Shown in pieces: positions 12,749 to 64,000 of a stretch of DNA of 64,000 bases. The notes beneath the pieces were generated by a model. It saw nothing but the letters and a program-made list of their open reading frames with translations. It was not told the origin of the DNA and searched no databases. Numbering within the stretch: the first letter of the stretch is position 1; the number at the start of each line of letters is the position of its first letter. The DNA is from Rhabdophis nuchalis (taxonomy: Eukaryota > Chordata > Lepidosauria > Squamata > Natricidae), in contig CM077658.1 of the NCBI GenBank assembly GCA_039707465.1, forward strand, positions 18,079,074-18,143,073, read 5' to 3'. The position numbers and the translations under genes are program-made.

Positions 12749-13714
12749 ATCAAGATGGCGGCCCCGAACATAGAACCGGTTCAGGCGCGTGTCCGGCCAA
12801 GTTACTACCTACTTGGCTGAATCAGTCTGAACCAATAGAAACCCACCTCTGACTGGAATATATTCACGTTTAATGGACTGTTCCCATGTTCAGGTTTTCA
12901 TCCCACTTGTCCAATCTCGAGATCAAGGTACCCAAGGTGCGTTTTTTTTTCTTTGCACATGAAATGGCGGTCGCTTTTATTTTCGAAACGCCAAACACAA
13001 GATGAAAGCGGCCGGTTGGAACACAGCTCACGGTGCTTCTTCCCGTTTTCCTCGTTGAGTTCTCTGTTTTAATTGCTGGCTTCACGCCTGCTTCGGCACT
13101 CGCCAAAACGAAGGGGGATCCGTGGCGGAAAAGTTACGACATCGGTGGGCAGGCTGGGTGAGTTAAGCATGGACTCCCCATTTACTCGCCTTCCTTCCTT
13201 ATTGGTCCAAAGTCTACCTAGAAAGAGCTGAGGATGATGATGATGATGATGATGACGGTCTTGCCTTCCTCCAATGGGGGGTTTCCTGGCCACGGCTAAG
13301 AGTCGGGCAAATGAAAACCGGGGTGTTTTAATATCTCGTTCGGCTTGCCAAAGGTAACCACCTGAAAATAATCAGGAACAGAAAATATAACAAATGTCAG
13401 ATGCATTAGCAAATGTCAAGTATGAAGAAGGCGTGCAGTGAGTTTCCTGCATGCATTTCTTACCACCTAAAAGTTGTCTTGGGGGAGGAGAAGTCATTTC
13501 ATTTCATTTCATTTATTCAAATTTGTATACCGCCCTATCTCCCCAAGGGGACTCAGGATGAGAATAAGGATGAGAGGGGGAAAAGAGAAAACAGTGGACT
13601 TATTCTGGGCCTTTATTGTGGATTTGGTTTGCCCTGGAGGCTCCTTTTTTGCAGGACACTTTTAAAAATAGGACTCAGGATTGGGCATAGGTCCTATCTG
13701 CCATTGACTCCCTT

Positions 13715-13985
13715 CTCTCTGGGGTCCTTGGTGCCCTCTGGGCTTAGTTGTTTTCTTGCAGATGTTTCATTACCCAACTATGTATCATTATCATGGGGTT
13801 TGTGGAGAGGAGGAGAAGGAAGAGGAGGAGGAGGAGGAGGAGAGACGCGACTGTGTGGATCCTTGATACTTTCTGAGCTTGCTTGTTTTCTTGCAGACAT
13901 TACATTACTCAACTAGGTAACATTATCAGTGTTAGGAGGAGTGGGGTTTATGGGGAGGAAGAGGAGGAGGAGGAGGGATGACTTC
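13715..13985. repeat. dispersed repeat with GGA-rich segments, tandem copies
   Basis: The phrase TTCTTGCAGAYGTTTCATTACC and CAACTAGGTAACATTATCAG recurs, each followed by GGGTTTGTGGAGAGGAGG. The same family occurs at 22440-22530 and 57730-58080. The class is unknown. Confidence 0.7.
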
Positions 13986-14123
13986 CTATTTCCACAAAAT
14001 GCATTCATATTTTTAAAAAAAGACCCAAAAGAATTCCTTTCTGAAAACAATCCCCACATTCAGTAGGTCAGTTACTTGAAGAATTCAGTCTTCTGTGGAT
14101 TTTTACCCCCTCCGGTCCAATAC

Positions 14124-57166
<43,043 letters not shown>

Positions 57167-57729
57167 TTTTGTTTTTCTTTTAAGGGAGGGGAAAAAAAAG
57201 AGAAGGTGGTTAATTTTGAAGAATGATTTGTTTTCATTTTCCTTTTAGTAAAAAAGAAGAAAAAAAAGCTGGAAGGCTGGAAGTCAGGAGACGAACAGGA
57301 ATCTCTCATGTGAAGGAGAAGAATTCACATTCGTTTAATAAAAGGGGGTTTGTCGGGACCAGGGCTTTTTGGGGAAGTCAAAACACACCTTCAATTCACT
57401 TCCACCTGAAAGTATTTTACCTGATCTTCCAAACTGGTGCAGCTTCTCTCTCTCCCCCCCGCAACTGCCTGACTCAACTGCCACTCTGGATTCATAAAGA
57501 ACGTTCTAGAACGCTTCCTGCTCTCCCTGAACTGACTTCTGTTGAGCTTTCTCAACCAGGTTCTGGCCGGTGAGTGGATTGCAAAGACGGATGAGAAGAA
57601 TTCAGGCTTGGGAGGTAGGTTTCCTCTTGTAGTGGAACCCCGAGACTCTTCAGCTTGTGATGAATGTGCAACACAGGCATTGTTCCAGAAGCGCAAGCTT
57701 AGCCTCACGGCACAATAGCTTTCTGCGGA

Positions 57730-58080
57730 GTCCTTGGTGCCCTCTGAGCTTGGCTCAGATGCTTCCTTAGCCAAATAGGTAACTTCATCAGTGACACAAT
57801 AGGTGGAGGTTTGTGGAAAGGAGGAGGAGGAAGAGGAGGAGAATGGATCCTTGGTGCTCTCTGAGCTTGGTCGTTTTCCTATAGATGTTTCATTACCCAA
57901 CTAGGTAACATCATCAGTGACAGAAGGGGATGGAGTTTGCGGAGTGGAGAAGAAGAAAATGGGAGGAGGAGGAGACGGAGATGAAAACAACTATGGGGTC
58001 CTTGGTGGTCTCTGAGCTTGATTGTTTTCTTGCAGATATTTCATTACCAAGCTAGGTAACATCTTCAGGGATCTTCTATT
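57730..58080. repeat. three copies of a dispersed repeat with GGA-rich spacers
   Basis: Each has CTCTGAGCTTGG, TAGATGTTTCATTACC and AACTAGGTAACATCATCAG, as at 13715 and 22440. Confidence 0.75.
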
Positions 58081-58979
58081 AGTACTGTATATATAGCTTT
58101 CTCTTCCAGCTTCTAGTTGTTACTTCTCAATTATCAGCAAAAATAGAGGGTAAAGGAGATGACTTTGTCAGCGGTATATTTGTTGCCTAGACAAGTGTAT
58201 TTAAAAAAAAATATCCAGAAGAAACACATGCAGAAACGGCTCAGTCAGATGCCTTCCTAATTTCCTGAACCTGAAGGAGGACGAGGAGGAGGTGGAGCAC
58301 AGCCAGACTGGGAAGATTCTGTTGTGATAGCCAATCTGAGCCCAAGTAACTTTAGCTTTCTTGTAAAGCTGAGTTCCTGCTCTGATTCACCCAGTTGGAT
58401 AAATACCCAGTTGGAACTGACAATATTTCATGAAACTATAAAATCAGTTGAGACAGTTTAGAATATCAATTGTCTGCTTGTTACAAGAAACTAAATCAAG
58501 TCATTCCCATCCGATGGTTGTCAGAACACATCTTTCAAAGGGTACATCTCCCTTCCCTTAGGAACAGATTCCTGTTGGTGAACTTTTCCGCATTGCTGTG
58601 CAAACATTTTGTACAGCCTCGATTGAGCAACTTTTAAGTTCTGCCCGGCACACGGCAGTCCATCATCGGACTCCAGCTTCATGGCTGATTAATGCGCTTC
58701 AGATCAAATGATCAGTGAGAAAGTTAAGTGCTTTGTTTTTGCTGTCTGTTTTGTTTTTTTTAATGACCCCATTCTATCAATTCTAATTGGAAACCTTTGT
58801 AATTATTGACTTTGGGTTTTTGCAAAGTCAGAACCGAAGAGCACATTTTGTCACAGCAAACAAAGAAATGTTGATAAACATTCCCCTGAAAGACTGTTTG
58901 CTAAAGCCTTGCTGACTGTGAATGGAAGTAATTCACAGTCGTGTAAATAAAAGGGTTTTTGCAAGACTCACCTTCTTAC

Positions 58980-59051
58980 CTTTTTAAGGAAATCTGGGTC
59001 AGAACTGGGCAGTTCTAGGTCCATAGATTGGTAAAGTTCCCAGGTCTCTGC
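58980..59051 (-). other. possible 5' exon of the ABCC12-like gene
   Basis: A 72-nt segment, open throughout, bounded by a strong acceptor (TTTCTCCTAATAG) and donor (AAG|GTAAGA). It holds an ATG at 59024 encoding MDLELPSSDPDFLKK. Joining it to the likely acceptor before exon 1 puts that ATG out of frame, so it would act as 5' UTR with an upstream ORF. It may also be a chance pairing of splice sites. Confidence 0.3.
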
Positions 59052-59399
59052 CTATTAGGAGAAAGGAGGCTGATGTTTTGGGAAGAAATGGCCCTAATGG
59101 CTGACCAGTCCCAAGGCTAAATGTCTATGGAGATTCTCCGTCATCCAGGTCATGGATGAGCTGAAGAAGCTTCTTGGCTGAGAAGCGAAACATTTTCAAA
59201 GAAAGTCCAGTTGCCTCTTGAAAAAGCACCTTCGGGAGTCCCAAGGCTAATGTTTTTGGAGAGGCTGCGTGGATATGTTACCTTGCTTCACTCCTAGCTC
59301 TTCTCCAGAGTTGGCTTTACAGAATTAAACCACAGGGTGGATTGTTTCATTTTGGCTTACAAAATGTCCAAACACACCACGATCAATAAAACATGGCTT

Positions 59400-59757
59400 A
59401 AGGGATGCGGTGACCCAGTGGCTAAGACGCTGAACTTGTCAATCAGAGAGGTCAGCAGCTCGGCAGTTCGAGTCCCTAGCACCGTCTAATGGAGTGAACT
59501 CCTCTTGCTTATTCCAGCTTCTGCCAACATAGCAGTTTGAAAGCATATAAAAATGCAACTGAAAAGTAGAAACCACCTTTGGTGGGAAGGTAACAGTTGT
59601 GTTCCGTGCGCCTTTGGCATTTAGTCATGCTGGCCACATGACCTCAGAGATGTCTTTGGACAGCGCTGGCTCTTTGGCTTTGAAATGAAGCACTGCCTCC
59701 TAGAGTTAGGAATGACTAGCACATATATGCGAGGGGAACCTTTACCTTCGCCTTTAT
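59400..59757 (+). repeat. Sauria-type SINE, near full length
   Basis: Head GGTGACCCAGTGGCTAAGAC, B box GTTCGAGTCCC, tail GGGGAACCTTTACCTTCGCC. Confidence 0.9.
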
Positions 59758-60711
59758 GGAGTTTTAGAAACTGCTGATGATGGTTAATGAAATAAACTAC
59801 AGTTGAATAAACCGTAGTGTGGCACAGTATGCGAAGCCAGCAACATGATCAGGCTGATGATAGGATTACACGAAAACCACTATCTTTCAGTAATTGGTTA
59901 TTGCCTTCTATAAAGGAGTGAATAGAACTTGATCTTGGACTTCGTTTTTGTAGAAGGTGCAATTTGTTGTTTCTTTAACCTTAATTGATGCCTTTAATTG
60001 TTCAGAGAGATTGCACCAGAAGTACAAAATACCAATGAATTTAGGGAACAAGGAAGGTGTCACTCACATAATGGCTTTGAGATGCCTAGAAAAGTCAACA
60101 CACACACACACACATACATTCACCAGCAGCATCCATTATAAAAGCACAAATAAATCAAAGGTTTCATGTCATGGTTGCCAATTTCATTATTTTCACTTTC
60201 CTTTGAAAGCGTGTGTACTTCACATTTTTACTGTATCGAGCACTCCATTTGATTTCTGTTTTTGTGTGTGTTTATAACGATTTTATTCCTGTGTGGTGTG
60301 TAACATACAGAAAAAAAATACAAAAGCAGAAAGGAGAAATAGGGAAGGGAAAGGAAAGGGGCAGGGAAAAGAATGGAGAAGAAAGGGGGGGGGGAGAAAG
60401 GGCTTTTACTTCTGACTTCCTTTGGTGCAGTAGACTAGCCTAATAACATCAAACCACAACTTTTTAGCTTTACATAGTAGTTTAAATTAGCCCTTTCCGT
60501 AATGCTGTATCTATCCAATTGGTAGAACCCAAAATCGAAATTTCATTTTCCCCCCCTACCTCAAGCACAAAGTCCAGGAGCGGTTTCCAGTTAGAAACAA
60601 AGGTATTTGATTTTTTTTTTCCTTGATCAAAGCTCTCCATTTGATTTGGATACCCTGGAACACTGTTAAGTTTAAACACCAGTATGTGTGCGCATAATTT
60701 AATCTTTTATT

Positions 60712-60802
60712 TTCTTGAGCTATATACATAATGAAACCGCCCCGAGTCCCTTCGGGGAGAGGGAGCGGTCTATAAATTAAATTTATTATTATTATTGTTA
60801 TT
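60712..60802 (+). mobile_element. L2-like LINE 3' tail
   Basis: ACCGCCCCGAGTCCCTTCGG and GGGAGCGGTCTATAAATTAA, followed by an ATT-rich run. Confidence 0.65.
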
Positions 60803-61077
60803 AAACCAGGCTCAGTTAACCGGAGATGATTTCATTGGCTCCCCATAAAACATTAAAAAGATTTATTTAAGGAAAACAAAAGTGCCATCTGCTGGTAAGT
60901 CTTTTTTAAAAACATCCCATTTATTAAAGCTCAGGAAATCAAATAATGTGTGATGCCCTGACACCTTGTGGTCATAAACTGATACAGCAACAGGAGAGAG
61001 TCTGGAATTGTTTCATAATATATCGAATTTTTCCAAGTAAAATAATTGGTTCCTTGACCGGTACAGTGGTATCTCTT

Positions 61078-61495
61078 GAATAGCAATAGCATTTAGACTT
61101 ATATACAGCTTCACGGTGCTTTACAGCCCTCTCTAAGCAGTTTACAGAGTCTGGGTCCTCATTTTACCGACCTCTCAAGGATGGCTGAGTCAACCTTGAG
61201 CTGGTCAGGATTGAACTCCTGGCTGTGGGCAGAGCTAGCCTGCAGTATGGCATTCTACCACTGCGCCGCCATGGAAGGAAAGAAGGAAGGAAAGAAGAAA
61301 GGAAGGAAGCAATAGCCCTTAGACTTACATACTGCTTCACAGTGCTTTTACAGCCCTCTCTAAGCAGTTTACAGAGTCAGCCTCTTGCCCCCAACATTCT
61401 GGGTCCTCATTTTACCCACCTCGGAAGAGTAGAAGGGTGAGTCAACGTTCAACCGGTCAGGATCGAACTGCCAAATTGCAGGCAGTCCAAATTTC
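61078..61495 (-). repeat. two SINE copies with a short GGAA-type tract between
   Basis: Reverse copies at 61078-61273 and 61305-61495. A degenerate GGAA/GAAA run at 61274-61308 separates head and tail. Confidence 0.85.
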
Positions 61496-61563
61496 ATCTA
61501 GGTTGTCAACTTTTAACTGCTCCTCCCATTCTCTGCATTTTCTTGTCTTGAAGACTTAAAAAT

Positions 61564-61965
61564 GTACAGGAAGTCCTTGACTTACAACAATCTATTTAGC
61601 GAGCATTCAAAGTTTCAATGCCCCTCCCCAAAAAGTAACATGACTAGTCCTTGTAGTTGCAACTACTACATTGAAGCATCCCTAAACAACGTTTTTAATG
61701 TTTTTTTAAACTCCTCTGATAGCCCTCCTTTTAAAAGTTCATTTAGTGACCATTCCAAGTTACAACGGCCCTGGGAAAAAGCGGCTTGACCATTTTCCAC
61801 ACTTATGACTGGTGTGCCATTCCCCCTCTTGACATGATTTACATTTGGATTGCAACTGGTTCATATTTATGACGGTCGCCGTGTTCCACGTAGGTCCTGT
61901 GAGTCTCCCTTTTGCGACCCGACAAGCAAAGTCAATGGGGGAGCCAGATCCACTTAACAACCAAC
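61564..61965. mobile_element. Tigger-like TIR element
   Basis: Left end ACAGGAAGTCCTTGACTTAC; the right end is lost at the border of the CpG island. Confidence 0.7.
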
Positions 61966-61974
61966 TGATACTGG

Positions 61975-62470
61975 GTGTCCGGCCCCCCCCCCCCCCGAAT
62001 TGTTAATTGCGTTTTCGTTTCTCCACGCTTGAAAGAGACGGCGCAATGCCAGCCGCGGCGGGAGGGGGCGGCCGCGAGCGAGCAGCGCGCGCGCGCGGCT
62101 CGCGCCGTTTGCCCCTTGCGGCTCGCCGTAGCGCGGCCTGTACACGGACACGACGCGGCGAGCTTTGCTTGCTCGCGCGAGACGGAGAGGCGAGCCCGTA
62201 GCCGCCGGTGTGCGGCCTCCGACCATGGCGTCGTCCTCGGGCAGCGCCATCCAAATCCCGACCCGCCTGCCGCTGCTGCTGACGCCCGAAGCCGTGCTGC
62301 TGCCGGGCTCCACCATGCGCGCCAGCGTGGACTCCCCGCGGAACATGCAGCTGGTGCGGAGCCGGCTGCTGAAGGGCACGTCGCTCAAGAGCACCATCCT
62401 CGGCGTCATTCCTGACACGAAGGACCCGCTCAGCGACCTCGACGCCCTCCCGCCGCTCCACAGGTCCGGC
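61975..62470 (+). promoter_or_regulatory. LONP2: LONP2 CpG-island promoter
   Basis: A sharp rise in G+C and CpG density in an otherwise AT-rich region, with a GC box (GGGGGCGG) near 62064 and a CG dinucleotide run near 62083. No TATA box is seen. An upstream ATG at 62046 opens a short ORF ending at 62201, before the LONP2 ATG, which would be a uORF if transcription starts above it. The exact start site cannot be placed from sequence alone. Confidence 0.75.
62225..62463 (+). CDS. LONP2: LONP2 exon 1 (peroxisomal Lon protease, N-terminal domain)
   Basis: Residues 1-79. LONP2 is the ATP-dependent Lon-family serine protease of the peroxisomal matrix; this part belongs to the LON substrate-binding N-terminal domain. 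The ATG sits in GACCATGG, a good Kozak context. IQIPTRLPLLLT, VLLPGST, QLVRSRLLKGTSL and STILGVIP match human LONP2 as recalled nearly residue for residue. The exon ends LPPLH plus AG before donor GTCCGG. It lies in a CpG island and points away from the ABCC12-like gene, as in mammals. Confidence 0.97.
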
Positions 62471-63011
62471 ATCCGGCCTTCCCCGCCGCGGTCGCTATGA
62501 CAACGGGCGCCCCCTCCCACCTCCAGCTCCCCCGTATCCCTTCCCAACATGGCGGCCGTGACGTCATGAAGGCCAGGCCCCCTCGTTCTCCCCCCCCCCT
62601 CACGCCACCTGTCTTAATCCCCGAGACCTTCCTTTGCGTTGCCATGGTCACCGCCTGGCCTGTTGCCACGGAGCTACCCCTCCCTCTTTTCCTGTGGCCA
62701 CCTATCACACCTAGATTCACCGTTGCCATGGCGACTGCAGCCCCCTCCTTCCTCTCTGGCTAAGGATGCTCTTTGCTCCTTGGGTAATTGGGGCTAATTA
62801 TTACCTTATCAGAGTTGAAACGTTGAGCTTTATTTCTGATTTAATCCATTTAAATAGCTGCACGTCTCCTGGCAGGGATTTTGGATTATCCCATCGTTTT
62901 TCTCTTGGTCCACAAAAGGGGCCCAAGGATGACTTGGTCTTTGTGCATAAAAAGCAATAGTCGTCTATGTGAGATTCTACTTGTTTATTAAATTTTTATA
63001 CCCCCTGCAAA

Positions 63012-63370
63012 ATAAAGGGACGAGGTTGCTCAGTGGCTAAGACGCTGAGCTTTTGATCAGAAAGGTTGACAGTTTGGCGGTTCGAATCCCTAGCACCACG
63101 TGATGGAGTGAGCTCCCGTGACTTGTCCCAGCTTCTGCCAACTTGGCAGTTCGAAAACACGTAAAAATGCAAGTAGAAAAATAGGGACCACCTTTGGTGG
63201 GAAGGGAACAACATTCCATGTGCCTTTGGCGTTTAGGCATGTCGGCCACGTGGTCACGAAGACGCCTTCGGACAGCGCTGGCTCTTTGGCTTTGAAACGG
63301 AGATGAGCACCACCCCCTAGAGTCAGGAACGACTAGCATATATGTGCGAGGGGAACCTTTTACCTTTTTA
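63012..63370 (+). repeat. Sauria-type SINE, near full length
   Basis: Head GGTTGCTCAGTGGCTAAGAC, B box GGTTCGAATCCC, tail GGGGAACCTTTTACCTTTTT. LONP2 intron 1. Confidence 0.92.
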
Positions 63371-63474
63371 TACATCCTGTCTTCCATATAAAGGGACTCT
63401 GGGCAGCTATGGAAATTTAATAAATCAATAGGTTATGAATTTGCCTGACAATCCTATTTCGTGCTGTTTGAGGA

Positions 63475-63700
63475 GTGGACCAGAGTCACGTGATTCCTTT
63501 TTATGACTTTCTGACAAGCCAAGTCAATGGCGAAGCCACATTCACTTAACTACCAAATTGCTCGCCTAAAAATTGCAATGATTTACTTAACAACTATGGC
63601 GAGAAAGGTCTTGAAACGGGCAAAATTCACTTTGCGGCCTTGCTTAGCAACGGGCATTTTGGACTCAGTTGTGTTCCTAAGTTGAGGATTCTTTGTAAAG
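63475..63700. mobile_element. Tigger-like TIR element fragment
   Basis: TTCACTTAACTACCAAATTG and the degenerate end TAAGTTGAGGATTCTTTGTA. Confidence 0.65.
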
Positions 63701-63814
63701 TTAGCCCCTTTGCTAGGGAAACATCTTCCAAAACATCGCCAGAGATATCTCCTGTTCAAAGGTATTCCTATGGTGGCATGGCAAATAACACTTGCTTTTT
63801 CTTGGCCATTTCAG

Positions 63815-64000
63815 GATTGGCACAGCTGCACTGGCCATTCAAGTGGTTGGCAGCAACTGGCCGAAGCCCCATTATACGTTGCTGTTAACGGGCCTCTGCA
63901 GGTTCCAGATTTTGCAGCTGGTGAAGGAGAAACCTTATCCAGTTGCAGATGTTGAACAGTTGGATCGGCTGGAACAATTTACCAACAACTCCGAGGAGGA
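63815..64000 (+). CDS. LONP2: LONP2 exon 2 (cut by window end)
   Basis: Residues 80-141 and onward. After acceptor GGCCATTTCAG the sequence reads RIGTAALAIQVVGSNWPKPH, then GLCRFQI and EKPYPVADVEQLDRLEQF, conserved in the LON domain of LONP2. The joined codon AG+G gives Arg as in human. The exon runs off the window; the AAA+ and protease domains lie outside. Confidence 0.96.

Larger units (their letters stand above)
1..14123. other. 3' flank or last-intron sequence, no gene recognised
   Basis: Beyond the exon 28 donor there is no open frame I can assign. Contents are microsatellites, one purine-rich minisatellite, tRNA-derived SINEs, CR1-like and L2-like LINE ends and TIR-element fragments, listed separately. 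About 1740-2560, 4240-5030, 5700-6740 and 11520-12560 show no repeat family I recognise. The terminal ABCC exon could be here in diverged form or beyond position 1. Confidence 0.7.
57167..62000. other. intergenic space between divergent genes
   Basis: Between the ABCC12-like start and the LONP2 island. It holds three copies of a trinucleotide-rich dispersed repeat (57730-58080), a Sauria-type SINE (59400-59757), an L2-like tail (60712-60802), two SINE copies (61078-61495) and a TIR fragment (61564-61965). About 58100-59390 and 59760-60700 show no repeat family I recognise. Confidence 0.7.
62464..63814 (+). other. LONP2: LONP2 intron 1
   Basis: 1,351 bp. The first 300 bp continue the CpG-rich island. 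The rest holds a full Sauria-type SINE (63012-63370) and a Tigger-like TIR fragment (63475-63700). No further exon is seen. Confidence 0.85.

Noticed and set aside
57391..57900. 169-codon minus-strand open frame upstream of the ABCC start
   Set aside because: Overlaps the GGA-rich dispersed repeat at its far end; no splice or domain evidence.
61954..62550. 198-codon minus-strand open frame over the CpG island
   Set aside because: Antisense shadow of LONP2 exon 1; high G+C removes stops.

Overview
The window is vertebrate nuclear DNA, very probably from a squamate reptile and most likely an advanced snake. I base this on the interspersed repeats rather than on any single gene. They include tRNA-headed SINEs with an ACCTTT-type tail (Sauria SINE type), CR1/L3-type LINE 3' ends that run into (ATTCT)n microsatellites, L2-like 3' ends, many TIR elements and very heavy tetranucleotide microsatellite load. 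The coding sequence is a mammal-like multi-exon gene pair with reptile-like divergence.

Two genes are present, arranged head to head. On the minus strand, 57166 down to 14124, lies a full-size ABC transporter of the ABCC5/11/12 subgroup. I rebuilt 28 coding exons by hand from splice sites. Together they give 4,062 nt, an open frame of 1,354 codons with consistent phases at every junction. Several of these exons (12, 17, 19, 25, 27) are too short or too masked to stand out as ORFs. The order is N-terminus, TMD1, NBD1, linker, TMD2, NBD2. Only the short terminal exon, about 25-30 residues in relatives, was not found. On the plus strand, from 62225, lies LONP2 (peroxisomal Lon protease): exon 1 inside a CpG island and most of exon 2, which is cut by the window end.

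In human the order ABCC12-ABCC11-LONP2 on 16q12.1 puts two tandem ABCC genes beside LONP2. Here one gene occupies the place next to LONP2. It mixes residues typical of human ABCC11 with residues typical of human ABCC12, as expected for an unduplicated co-ortholog.

Layout: 1-14100 is 3' flank or last-intron sequence made of microsatellites and SINE/LINE/TIR debris, with no gene recognised. 14124-57166 is the transporter. 57167-62000 is intergenic sequence with old repeats and one possible 5' exon. 62000-62470 is the LONP2 CpG-island promoter plus exon 1. 62464-63814 is LONP2 intron 1, and 63815-64000 is exon 2.

The striking features are non-coding. A 349-bp tandem array is flanked by a 133-138 bp duplication that copied an exon donor site. 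A hAT-like element sits inside a SINE that abuts the exon 11 donor. A LINE end lies beside the exon 17 acceptor, and a 230-bp compound microsatellite lies about 50 bp upstream of the exon 21 acceptor. There is also a GC-AG first coding intron, a foldback element, a long palindrome and several minisatellites. I saw no evidence of a novel protein-coding system.
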